Assembly (NCBI GenBank): GCA_046329435.1
Contig: JAXLUR010000004.1
Span: 372,001-436,000, forward strand
Length of the DNA stretch: 64,000 nucleotides
From: M3007 sp046329435
Lineage (GTDB): Bacteria > Bacteroidota > Bacteroidia > Chitinophagales > Saprospiraceae
Direction of reading: 5' to 3'
Shown here one piece after another: positions 52,490 through 61,700 of this stretch. Every line of letters begins with the position of its first letter. Position 1 is the stretch's first letter. The notes under the pieces were generated by a model. That model ran no database searches. It saw only the letters and a list, made by a program, of their open reading frames with translations, and was not told the origin of the DNA. The translations under genes and the position numbers were made by a program.

Positions 52490-54685
52490 ATGAACCCAAT
52501 TTTACGCGCCCTGCGCCTCCTTTCGATCTCCCTGTTTTTTCTGCTTCCGTTTATGACCATCGCCCAGGTCACCACCATCAAAGGGCGGGTGACCACGCAA
52601 GACAAAGCGCCTGCCGTCGGGGCCAATATTTACCTCCGCGATACCTACGACGGCGCCACCAGCGACGCCGACGGCAATTTTTCTTTTGAAACCGAAGAAA
52701 CCGGCGAGCAAACCCTGCTGGCCATCTACCTCGGCTACGACACTGCGGTGCAAAAAGTGACGCTGCGCGGCGGCGTCGTCGAGTTCAACCCCGTCCTGAA
52801 AGAAGGATTCAGCGAACTCAAGGTCGTGGTCATCTCCGCCGGCGCCTTCGAAGCCAGCGACGAAAAAAAGGTGACGGTGCTCAAACCCCTCGACATCGTC
52901 ACGACCGCTTCGGCCAACGGCGATACCTATGGCGCCCTGAAAACCCTGCCCGGCACGCAGGTATCATCGGGCGATCAGGAGGGGCTTTTCGTCAGGGGTG
53001 GTTCGGGCTCCGAAGCGCCCACTTTTATCGACGGCCTTCTGGTGCGCAATCCTTTCTCGGCCAGCACGCCCGATTATGCCGCCCGGGGGCGGTTCAACCC
53101 GTTTTTGTTCAAAGGCACCGTGTTCAGCACGGGTGGCTATTCGGCGCAATACGGGCAGGGTATGTCGTCGGCCCTGATTCTTGACACGCAGGACCTGCCC
53201 GACCGCTCGGCCGGCAACCTGGCGGTTTCGAGCGTGGGCCTGGGCTTCGGCCAGCTGAAATTGTGGAAAAACAAAGGCCGCGCCGCCGGCATCAACATCA
53301 ATTACACCAACCTGGCTCCCTATTTCTGGATCGCCCACCCCAAACCGAACTTTACCCACAAACCCGAAGCCGTTGGCACCGAAACTTTTTTCCGGCAAAA
53401 AACACGGGGGAAAGGTATGCTCAAATTTTACGGCTATTACAACTTCGGGCGTGTGGCATTCGAAACGGACGCGCCCGGCAACGGCAGCAGGAAATTCGGC
53501 TTCGATGTGCGCAACAACAACGTGTACACCAACCTCAGCTGGTCCGGACTGGTCGGCGACCACTGGAAACTCAACGGCGGCCTGTCGTACTCCTACGACT
53601 GGAACGACATCGCCAGTTCTTACAACACGGGTTTTATCGCCCCCGACACCTTCGGCTTTCAAAATTCGCTGGCACAGGCCCGCCTCGTGGCCACGAGGTT
53701 TTTCGGCCGCCTGACTTCCCTGCGCTTCGGCGCCGAACACCAGTATTCGACCGATATTTTTAAAAGCCGGTTTTTTGGCAACAGCCGCATCGAAGACCAT
53801 TATTCCGCCGCTTTTGCCGAAACCGACTGGTACCTGACCACCAAACTGGTCGCCCGCGTCGGCCTGCGCAGCGAATATTCCGCCCTGCTCGACGAGGCCC
53901 GGCTGTCGCCGCGCGTCTCGCTGGCGTACAAAATCGGCCGGGGCGACCAGTTTTCCTTTGCCTGGGGGCATTTTTACCAAAAGGGCGACAGCCTGCTCCG
54001 CTGGCGCAACGAGTTCGGCACACTGCCCGGATTTCAGCGCGCCGAACACTTTATCCTCAACTACCAATACATCCTCAACGACCGGACTTTCCGCATCGAA
54101 GGGTATTACAAAAACTACGATCGGCTGGTCACGACCGAGGGCGCACTGCGCAACGACGGCGACGGGTACGCCCGGGGTATCGAGCTGTTTTACCGCGACA
54201 AAAAAACCATTCCCGCGGTCGATTTCTGGGTTTCCTATTCCTGGCTCGATACCCGGCGCAAATTCCAGTGGTATCCGGTGGAGGCACAGCCCGCTTTCGC
54301 CGCCAACCACGTTTTCACCTTCGTGGGCAAAAAGTTCTTCCCCAAGATTCGGACAGGAGCCGGGTTTACGTACAGCTACGCCACAGGAAGGCCCTACTAC
54401 AACCCGAACCGGCCGGCGTCCGAGTTCCTCGCCGACCGCACCCCCGACTACCACAATGTCAGCGTCAACCTCAATTACCTGACCACCATCAGGGGCGCGT
54501 TTACGGTTTTTGTACTGGGCATGCAGAATGTTTTGGGCAGCGAACAGGTGTTCGGCTACCGCTATTCGGCCGACGGCAGCAGCCGCGAAGCGCTTACGCC
54601 GGCCGTCAAACAGTTTTTCTTTATCGGCGCCTTTGCCAGCTGGGGCGTCGATCGCCGGCAGGAAGTGATCGACAATCAAAACTGA
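52490..54685 (+). CDS. TonB-dependent receptor
   Basis: A 731-residue outer-membrane receptor. Signal peptide (to about TIAQ), a carboxypeptidase-regulatory-like domain (about 26-105: TIKGRVTTQDKAPAVGANIY), a plug domain (about 110-230: VRGGSGSEAPTFIDGLLV, QYGQGMSSALIL) and a short beta-barrel ending near the C-terminus (FFIGAFASWGVDRRQE). The length is at the low end for this class. There is no SusD partner next to it, so it is not a typical polysaccharide-utilisation pair; metal-chelate or small-ligand uptake is as likely. Ligand unknown. Confidence 0.9.
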   Translation: MNPILRALRLLSISLFFLLPFMTIAQVTTIKGRVTTQDKAPAVGANIYLRDTYDGATSDADGNFSFETEETGEQTLLAIYLGYDTAVQKVTLRGGVVEFNPVLKEGFSELKVVVISAGAFEASDEKKVTVLKPLDIVTTASANGDTYGALKTLPGTQVSSGDQEGLFVRGGSGSEAPTFIDGLLVRNPFSASTPDYAARGRFNPFLFKGTVFSTGGYSAQYGQGMSSALILDTQDLPDRSAGNLAVSSVGLGFGQLKLWKNKGRAAGININYTNLAPYFWIAHPKPNFTHKPEAVGTETFFRQKTRGKGMLKFYGYYNFGRVAFETDAPGNGSRKFGFDVRNNNVYTNLSWSGLVGDHWKLNGGLSYSYDWNDIASSYNTGFIAPDTFGFQNSLAQARLVATRFFGRLTSLRFGAEHQYSTDIFKSRFFGNSRIEDHYSAAFAETDWYLTTKLVARVGLRSEYSALLDEARLSPRVSLAYKIGRGDQFSFAWGHFYQKGDSLLRWRNEFGTLPGFQRAEHFILNYQYILNDRTFRIEGYYKNYDRLVTTEGALRNDGDGYARGIELFYRDKKTIPAVDFWVSYSWLDTRRKFQWYPVEAQPAFAANHVFTFVGKKFFPKIRTGAGFTYSYATGRPYYNPNRPASEFLADRTPDYHNVSVNLNYLTTIRGAFTVFVLGMQNVLGSEQVFGYRYSADGSSREALTPAVKQFFFIGAFASWGVDRRQEVIDNQN

Positions 54686-54818
54686 CCGAAAAGCGGGCTG
54701 GGATGAAATTGATCGGGAGAAAAGAAATTTTAGTCTATAATATAAACCAATTTTAAAAATAAACCCAACCTTTGAAGCAGTCAACAGATTTCTTCAATGT
54801 CAACCCAATTTTTGCATC

Positions 54819-55466
54819 ATGAAAAAAGCGCTTTTTATCGCCGGAATGTTGTTCGCCTTTGCCTGGAATGCCACGGGACAGAATGCCAAATACACGCAAG
54901 CCATGGAAAAAGCCCTCGCCGGGATGGACACGCTGAAAACGGCGGATGAATGGCTGGCTCGCTCCAACAGTTTCGAGCGGATTGCGCAAAAGGAACCTGG
55001 CGAATGGCTGCCTGCCTACTACACGGCTTTTTGCCAGGTGATGGTCTTCAATCTTGAAAAAGACCAGACGCGCATGGAGCCGGTTTGCGCCAAAGCCGAA
55101 CTGTTCGTGCACCGTGCCGACTCTTTGCAGCCCAACAATTCGGAAATATACGTGCTGCTCAACATGGTCACCACGCTTCGCATCCGAATCAATCCAATGG
55201 TCAATGGCCAGAAATACGGCCCCATCGCCGCGCTTTACCTCCAAAAAGCCCAGCAACTCGACCCCGGCAATCCCCGCGCCGATATGCAGGAAGGTCTCGC
55301 CCTTTATTTCACTCCCCCGCAATGGGGCGGCGACAAGGCCAAAGCCGTGCAAAAACTGGAAAGCGCCGGACAAAAATTCGAATCCTTCCAACCCGCTTCG
55401 TCCATTCACCCCAACTGGGGCAAGGAAGCCAATGTGCGCTTCCTCGAAATGGCCAAAAAAGGATAA
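54819..55466 (+). CDS. secreted TPR-like protein, hypothetical
   Basis: A 215-residue protein with signal peptide MKKALFIAGMLFAFAWNATGQ. The mature part is helical with TPR-like pairs (RIAQKEPGEWLPAYYTAFCQV, YLQKAQQLDPGNPRADMQEG). A NPMVNGQKYG loop and a GGDKAKAV segment are conserved-looking. It is preceded by AT-rich sequence and followed by a strong terminator at 55482, so it is transcribed singly. Family not named with confidence. Confidence 0.75.
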   Translation: MKKALFIAGMLFAFAWNATGQNAKYTQAMEKALAGMDTLKTADEWLARSNSFERIAQKEPGEWLPAYYTAFCQVMVFNLEKDQTRMEPVCAKAELFVHRADSLQPNNSEIYVLLNMVTTLRIRINPMVNGQKYGPIAALYLQKAQQLDPGNPRADMQEGLALYFTPPQWGGDKAKAVQKLESAGQKFESFQPASSIHPNWGKEANVRFLEMAKKG

Positions 55467-55481
55467 TAGCCATCCTGACCG

Positions 55482-55538
55482 AACATGCGGCAAGCGGCCG
55501 GGCGCTTTGGGCCCAATTGCCTTGTCGCATGTTTTTTT
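55482..55538 (+). terminator. rho-independent terminator
   Basis: AACATGCG-CAAG pairs with CTTG-CGCATGTT around a long loop, followed by seven Ts. Ends the 54819 transcript. Confidence 0.8.
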
Positions 55539-55593
55539 ATGCCGCCCGGGCATTTGTAAAGTGGAAAAAGCCGGGCGCGAAGCAAGGGTTTTG

Positions 55594-55624
55594 TTGGCTG
55601 CCTGACAATTAGCCCTTAGATTTG
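55594..55624 (+). promoter_or_regulatory. promoter of 55664 lipoprotein gene
   Basis: TTG (55594-55596) and TAGATTTG (55617-55624) are 20 bases apart, matching Bacteroidota -33 and -7 elements. The start codon is 39 bp further on. Confidence 0.7.
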
Positions 55625-55663
55625 GGCTATTGTTTTTACCCAATCAAAATCAGCTTTTTACTT

Positions 55664-56641
55664 ATGAAAAACCAGTTTTTGCTTCTTGCAGCCGGCCTGA
55701 TGGCCCTTTGGGTCAGTTCCTGCGCCCCGGCGCGCCAACTGAGCATTCAGGGCGCTTACCGCCCCGGCCAGCAAATTCACTACAAACTCGTGGAAAACAC
55801 CGTGACCAGTACCGAGGCCCTGGAAGGCGAGCTGGAAATACCGGCCACCACCACCACGCAGGAGAAAGTCACGGAGTTCAGCTACATCGTCAAATCGGTG
55901 CGTCCCGACAACAGCATCGATATGGACCTGAAATTCACCCACATTTACGACAGGGAAAACGACGACAAGGGCGAAACAGAATACGATACGGACCACCCTA
56001 TCCCCGACTCGCTGATCGATATTTCTGCCGGCGGACTGGCAGGAAAAGCGCTGGCCTACAACACACTCATCGGCCGAAACTTCCAGATGCGCCTGTCGCC
56101 CGAAGGCAAGGTGCTGTCGATCAAAGGCATGAACGAAGCCTGGGACGAGATCGAAGAACGTTTCATGGAACAATCGCCGCTGGCAGGCTCCATGCTGAAA
56201 AACATGAAAAAACAATTCGGCGACGAAGCCATGCGCTCGGGGCAGAACGACTACTGGGGCTACCTGCCCGGTAAAAAAGTCAGGGTGGGACAAACCTGGA
56301 AAAAACCCTACGAATTCGCCTCTTTCGGCCTTGCCGGCACCACTGCCTACACCCTCAAATCCTTCGATACCCGGCAGGCCCGCATCACCTTCAGTACCAA
56401 AATAGGCACGGAAAAAGACAAACCGGGCATCATCGACATGGGTATGATCAAAATCCGGTACAACCTCCAGGGCAAGGGAAGCGGCAACATCCAGGTGGAC
56501 CAGCCCTACGCCACCATCCGCACTTTCGAACAAACACTGTCCATGACCGGCCCGATGGAAGTCAAAACCTCATTCACCGATTGGATCATGGTCCCGATCA
56601 CCGTCACCGTAAATTCGAGGCTCGAACGCGTGGAAAAATAA
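55664..56641 (+). CDS. lipoprotein of the DUF6263-like type
   Basis: A 325-residue lipoprotein from ATG 55664 with lipobox SSC (MALWVSSC, Cys about 20). The mature part has a two-fold beta layout with YRPGQQIHYKLVENT, IDMDLKFTHIYD, PEGKVLSIKGMNEAWDEIEE and LPGKKVRVGQTW, a texture like the DUF6263 group of Bacteroidota surface lipoproteins. The assignment to that group is from pattern memory. Good promoter upstream; bidirectional terminator downstream. Function unknown. Confidence 0.75.
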   Translation: MKNQFLLLAAGLMALWVSSCAPARQLSIQGAYRPGQQIHYKLVENTVTSTEALEGELEIPATTTTQEKVTEFSYIVKSVRPDNSIDMDLKFTHIYDRENDDKGETEYDTDHPIPDSLIDISAGGLAGKALAYNTLIGRNFQMRLSPEGKVLSIKGMNEAWDEIEERFMEQSPLAGSMLKNMKKQFGDEAMRSGQNDYWGYLPGKKVRVGQTWKKPYEFASFGLAGTTAYTLKSFDTRQARITFSTKIGTEKDKPGIIDMGMIKIRYNLQGKGSGNIQVDQPYATIRTFEQTLSMTGPMEVKTSFTDWIMVPITVTVNSRLERVEK

Positions 56642-56676
56642 ACCCGCAAACTGCGGCGGCGTTTTGGTTGTCGGTC

Positions 56677-56714
56677 AAAACAAAGGGGGCGATTCCGATC
56701 GCCCCCTTTGTTTT
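56677..56714. terminator. perfect bidirectional terminator
   Basis: AAAACAAAGGGGGCGAT (56677-56693) and ATCGCCCCCTTTGTTTT (56698-56714) form perfect 17-bp arms around TCCG, between convergent genes. The right end touches the stop codon of the amidohydrolase-like gene. Confidence 0.93.
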
Positions 56715-57991
56715 TACTGTCTGCTGTATTTCTCGTTAAACTTCCGCGTCAGGGCCTTCTGTTTGTTGTCCAGGTCGATGGTGCGGCCCTGGATGAAAGC
56801 GGCAGTCACGACGCAGGTCCGCATGTCGAGCACGTCGCCTTCGCAGATAAAAAGCGTGGCGTCCTTGCCGGTTTCCAGTGAGCCGGCGTAGGCGTCGATA
56901 CCGAGTATTTTGGCGGTATTGAGCGTGATGGCGCTGATGGCCGCCTCTTTGGGCAGCCCGAATCCGACGGCCTGGCCGGCCATAAACGGGAGGTTGCGCT
57001 GCCGCCAGAAACCGTCGGCGCTGAAGGCAAACAGGACGCCCGCGTTGTGCAGGGCAACCGAGGTTTTGAACGGCTGGTCCACGGCTTCATCTTCGCGGCC
57101 AGGCAAGCGCTGCGTTGGGCCCAGGATGACCGGCGTCTGGTGCCCGCGCAAAAAATCGGTGATCAACCAGGCATCGTCGGCGCCCACCAGCACCGGGCGC
57201 AGCCCGTAGCTTTCGGCAAACAACACCGCTTCCTGCATAGCTCTGGCCTGGCTGACGTGGATGTACAGGTTTTGTTTTTGCCCAAAAATGCCGCGCAGGG
57301 CTTCATATTTCAGGTTGACCGGGTCGGGCGTTGTTTTTTGGCAATAAGCTTTTGCCTCGTCGAAGAACTGGCGAAGGGTCTGTACGTCGCGTTCGTAGGC
57401 TTCGTTTTTCTTTTGCGAGGGGTCGCTGGTCTGGCTCCGCCAATACGGCCAGTTGATGTGCAGGCCGTCGTCGGCGCGTATGGCCGCATCCTCCCAGTTC
57501 CAGGCATCCATCTGCACCACCGAGGAAAAACCCGACATCAGCCCGCCTTCGGGCGTCGTCTGCACCATGAGCACGCCGTTGGTACGCAGGGTCGGCGGAA
57601 TGTCGGAGTCGGCATTGTACGCGATGAGGGCGCGGTTTTGCGGATTCAGGGGGCCGGAATCGCTGGCATCCTGAGTGGCGCGCACGGCGCCGACTTCGAC
57701 CAGGCCTACCGTGGCGTCGGGTGCGATCAGGCCGGGGTACACGTGTTTGCCGGAGGCGTCGTAAATACGGGCGTATTTGGAACGGTCGAGCCGGATCGTG
57801 GTCGCATCGGCCACGAGGGTGATCTTGCCTTGATCAAATGCGACGGCGCTGTTGGGAATCACCGTGCCGTTGCCCAGGTGGGCCGTGGCGCCGAGGACAA
57901 GGATAGCGCCCGATTGCTTCGGAGCGGGCACGGGCGATTGGGCGCGCAGGGCGGTGGCAGCAAGAACAACGAAAAACAGGGTACGCAACAT
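56714..57991 (-). CDS. amidohydrolase-superfamily protein lacking the HxH metal motif
   Basis: A 425-residue exported protein from ATG 57991 (signal MLRTLFFVVLAATALRAQ). It has the amidohydrolase composite fold: a small beta-sandwich (GATAHLGNGTVIPNSAVAFD), then PGLIAPDATVGLVEV where active enzymes have PGxxDxHxH, and at the C-terminus LNTAKILGIDAYAGSLETGKDATL. The missing HxH suggests no binuclear metal site in this chain. Related Bacteroidota proteins often come as tandem active/degenerate pairs; no partner is adjacent here. It lies 26 bp downstream of the FAH gene on the same strand. Confidence 0.85.
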   Translation of the reverse strand: MLRTLFFVVLAATALRAQSPVPAPKQSGAILVLGATAHLGNGTVIPNSAVAFDQGKITLVADATTIRLDRSKYARIYDASGKHVYPGLIAPDATVGLVEVGAVRATQDASDSGPLNPQNRALIAYNADSDIPPTLRTNGVLMVQTTPEGGLMSGFSSVVQMDAWNWEDAAIRADDGLHINWPYWRSQTSDPSQKKNEAYERDVQTLRQFFDEAKAYCQKTTPDPVNLKYEALRGIFGQKQNLYIHVSQARAMQEAVLFAESYGLRPVLVGADDAWLITDFLRGHQTPVILGPTQRLPGREDEAVDQPFKTSVALHNAGVLFAFSADGFWRQRNLPFMAGQAVGFGLPKEAAISAITLNTAKILGIDAYAGSLETGKDATLFICEGDVLDMRTCVVTAAFIQGRTIDLDNKQKALTRKFNEKYSRQ

Positions 57992-58017
57992 ATCGGATAA
58001 TTGTTTCTGTAATGAGT

Positions 58018-58629
58018 TCACTTGACCGCGCAGCGGATCATGGGCTGGTCTTCGATAAAACCTTCCAGTACGTCTCCGATTTTTACCGGCCCGACGCCGG
58101 CCGGCGTGCCGGTAAAGATCATATCCCCTTTTTGCAGGGTAAAATAACGGGAGATGTGAACGATCAGGGTGTCAAAAGGAAAAATCAGGTCGCGCGTGTT
58201 GCCGTCCTGTACCAGCTGGCCGTTTTTTTTCAGTTGAAAATGAATGTTTTGAGGGTCGGGAAGTTCTTCCAGCGGCAGCCATTTGCCCAGCGGGGCAGAG
58301 CCGTCGAAGCCTTTGGCAATTTCCCAGGGCTGGCCTTTTTGTTTAAGCCGTTCCTGCACGTCGCGGGCGGTAAAATCGATGCCGAACGCCACCGCGTCGT
58401 AGTAGCGGCGGGCAAATTCGGGCTGCACCGAGCGGCCGTTTTTACACACCCGCAGCACAATCTCGCCTTCGTGATGAAGATCGCTGGTGAAATCAGGGTA
58501 AAAAAACGGCTTGTTGTTTACGACCAGCGCCGTTGGCGGCTTCATAAAAATCAGGGGCTCCGCCGGAACGGGGTTGTTCAGTTCCTTCGCGTGATCCACG
58601 TAGTTTCGACCAATGCAAAAAATCTTCAT
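58018..58629 (-). CDS. fumarylacetoacetate hydrolase family protein
   Basis: A 203-residue cytosolic FAH-family protein from ATG 58629 (MKIFCIGRNYVDHAKEL). Conserved blocks are EPLIFMKPPTALV, HHEGEIVLRV with metal-binding Glu residues, GIDFTARDVQ, and MIFTGTPAGVGPVKIGD. Members hydrolyse or decarboxylate beta-keto acids such as acylpyruvates and oxaloacetate; small single-domain forms often act on acylpyruvate. The N-terminus could also be six codons further upstream. It probably shares a transcript with the amidohydrolase-like gene. Confidence 0.92.
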   Translation of the reverse strand: MKIFCIGRNYVDHAKELNNPVPAEPLIFMKPPTALVVNNKPFFYPDFTSDLHHEGEIVLRVCKNGRSVQPEFARRYYDAVAFGIDFTARDVQERLKQKGQPWEIAKGFDGSAPLGKWLPLEELPDPQNIHFQLKKNGQLVQDGNTRDLIFPFDTLIVHISRYFTLQKGDMIFTGTPAGVGPVKIGDVLEGFIEDQPMIRCAVK

Positions 58630-58689
58630 GGGCGAAAGGTACGTCATTACAAAAACCGAAAGAAGCCCGGGAGACTACCCCCTGAAATG

Positions 58690-58729
58690 GGTCCGGGATT
58701 TTCAGCCAGTGTGCTGAAAATCCCGGACC
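58690..58729. repeat. perfect 17-bp inverted repeat
   Basis: GGTCCGGGATTTTCAGC (58690-58706) and GCTGAAAATCCCGGACC (58713-58729) pair perfectly around CAGTGT. It lies 5 bp after the stop of the large minus-strand gene and 60 bp before the FAH start, with no T-run. It could terminate or stabilise the long mRNA, or be an interspersed repeat. Confidence 0.75.
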
Positions 58730-58734
58730 TGCAT

Positions 58735-61700
58735 TTATTCCACTTTCACTGCCTTCCATACCCTCGCGCCCTGCGGGTCGGAAAGCCGGATGAAGTAGGC
58801 GCCGGCCGGCCACCGGGCCGTATCGATGAACAGTTCAGTATCTGTCAGCGATTTTTCCAGTAAAATGCGCCCCTGCACATCGCTGAGTTGCAAACGGGTG
58901 TCGGGCGGTGGCGCCTGACCGAACCGCAGGGTCAACGCATTCGTAAACGGATTGGGCGAAAGTGTCGCGGCCGCGAAAGCCGGTTCTTTTGCGTCGAGGC
59001 AAATCTGGGCAAACAGGATCAGGCTCGACGTATCGGCACATCCGCTGACCGTTTCAAAAACCACTTTCAGGGTATGCACACCCGGGTCGATCCAGGTAAT
59101 TTCGATTTCGTTGGTCCCCTGGCCGCTGTTGACGAAGCCGTCGGGACCGAGCACCCATTGATAACTGAAAAAATCGGACGGCATCGCGTACGTCTCCGGA
59201 AAACCGGCGCAGGCCGTATCGCTGCCGATGATGGGCACATCTACGGGTGTCGGGGCGAGCACGTAGCCGATTGTTTCCACGCTGCACTCGTTCGCATCCG
59301 TTATGGTCAGCAGATAATCGCCCAGCGGCAAGCCGTCGATCGCGGCGGTCGTAGCGCCCGTTTCCCACAAATAGTGGTACGGCGGCACACCACCCGTCGC
59401 ACTGGCGGTCAGGGCGCCGTCGCTGCTGCCGGTGCAGGAGGCATTGGTGGTTTCGATGTCGGGTAAAATGGAAGCAGGCTGATCGATCACGAAATTCAGG
59501 TTGTTGCTACAGCCCAGCGCGTCAAAAATTTCGATGTGGTGAAGCCCCGCGACAATCGATGAAGGGAAATCGACGGAAAGGTTCACCCCGAAGTCGAGGC
59601 TGTATGTGTAGGGCGGGCCGTTGCCGCCAAATACGCTCAGGATGTTCAACACCGTCTCATCGCCGAAGCACAAGATCGGCGGGGCATCGATCTGCCCTGA
59701 AATGAGGAGCGGCTCGTCGAGCACCACCCCGTCAACGATCGTGCAGCCATGCGAATCGGTCACCGTGCACTGGTAAAAGCCCGATGTCAGGTTGCCGATG
59801 GTTGGCGTACCAACATTGTTGGACCATTGATACACATAGCCCGGCGACCCGCCGGAGGCCTGGGCCAGTATGACCCCGTTGCTGCCGTTGGCACAGGTGG
59901 GTGAAGAGGCGTCAAGCGACAGGTTCAGCGCCGGCGGTTCCCCGATCGTCGTGCTGAACACGGCAGTACAGCCGTTGGCGTCCGTCAGGGTGCCGCCGAA
60001 GTTGCCGGCCATCAGGTTGTTGACGTCCTCGCCGGTCGTGGCGTTCGACCACAGGAAATAGTAGGGGGTTGTGCCGCCGGTAGCCGTGAGGTTGATGGCG
60101 CCGTCGTGCCCCCCGTGGCAGCTGACGTCATAGGACGTCAGCGTGACGTTCAGGGCCGGCGGCTGGATCAGGTTGACCGTGCCCGTCACCACACAATTGC
60201 TCGCGTCGGTCACAGAAAGCGTGTAGGCGCCGGCCGGTACGTTCGTCAGGTTGAGCGAACTGGCGCCATTACTCCACAGGTAGGCGTACGGTGGCATGCC
60301 GCCGGTGACGACAGGGTTGACCGTGCCGTCGGAAGCGCCGTTGCAGCTGACCGGCATGGTAGCAAACTGAATGTTGATGGAAGTGTTCTGGCCGACGGTC
60401 GCCGTAGCGGTTTTGGTACAACCATAGGAATCGGCCACCGTCACGCTGTAAGTGCCGGCGGGCAGATTGTTCAGGGTGGAGGTGGTAGCCCCGTTTGACC
60501 AGAAAAAGGTATAAATACCTGCGCCGCCCGTCACCGTCATGTCGATGCTACCCAAAGAAGCAGGCGCGCAAGTCACATTGGTGACCGACAGCTGAATGCC
60601 GATGGCCGTGGGTTGATCGATCTGGGCCGAAGTAGCAGTTGTGCAGCCGTTGGCATCCGTGACGGTCACCTGGTAGGCGCCGGCGGGCAGGTTGTTGCGA
60701 TTGGTCGGGTTGTTGGCGCCGGGCAAATCCGCCCAATCGACGCTGTACATCCCCGCCCCCCCGAAAATATTCAGAAGAATAGCGCCCGTGCCGCCAAAGC
60801 AGGTTGCATCCATCACCGAAGCCTGCGCGTTCAGCGGTGAGGTTTGGTTAATCGTGCGCGTTCCGACCTTGGTGCAGCCGTGGGCGTCGGTTACGGTAAA
60901 AATATAGGAACCGGCGCTCAGGCCATCGATCATCGGTCCTGTATCGCCCGTTGACCATTCGGCGGTGTAAGGCACTGTACCGCCCGTTATCGTGAGCTGG
61001 ATGCTGCCGTCGGCGCCGCCGTAGCACGATACATTGCTGGAAGAAGCTTGCACCTGCAAAGCCGTTGGCTGCGACACCGTGGCCGTGGCAGTCACGGAGC
61101 AACCCAGCTGGTCGGTGACCGTCACGAGGTAGTTGCCGGCAGGGGCATTGGTGATACTCGACGACGTGTAGCCCAGCGACCAGAGATAGGAATACGCCGG
61201 CGTTCCGCCGCTGACATTCAGGGTGACCGTGCCGTCGAAACCGCCGTTGCAAGAAGCCGGCGTGGTCGATACCGACACCGAGGGCAGGCCATTGAACGAA
61301 GCCTGCGCGGCCGCGCCAATGCTTTGGTTAAAATAGGAGCCGGTCGGAACCACCTCTTTTTTCAGGCTTTTTACCTGGTAATAATTCACCCCGTCGAGCG
61401 GGTCCGTATCGGTAAAAGCAGTGCCCGGCACAGGGTTGGTCGTCAGCAATTGGAACACGCTGTCGGGCGAGCCGGAGCGATACACATAGTACCCCAGGCT
61501 GGCATCGGCAGAAGCCGTCCAGTTGAGCTGAATACTGCTGCAACCGGGACTGGCGACGACCGAAGCCGGCGGTACGACCGAGTGCGCGCGCAGGGTCGGG
61601 TCGCCGAGCAGCCCGACGTGCACCAGTTCGTCGAAGGCATAATTGATGCCCGAGGGCGGGTACACGCGGTAAGTCAGGAAGCTGTTCAGCCACTCCCAGT

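Noticed and set aside
52964..54784. 606-codon antisense frame opposite the TonB receptor gene
   Set aside because: Same kind of compositional shadow; no signal peptide, motif or coherent secondary structure.
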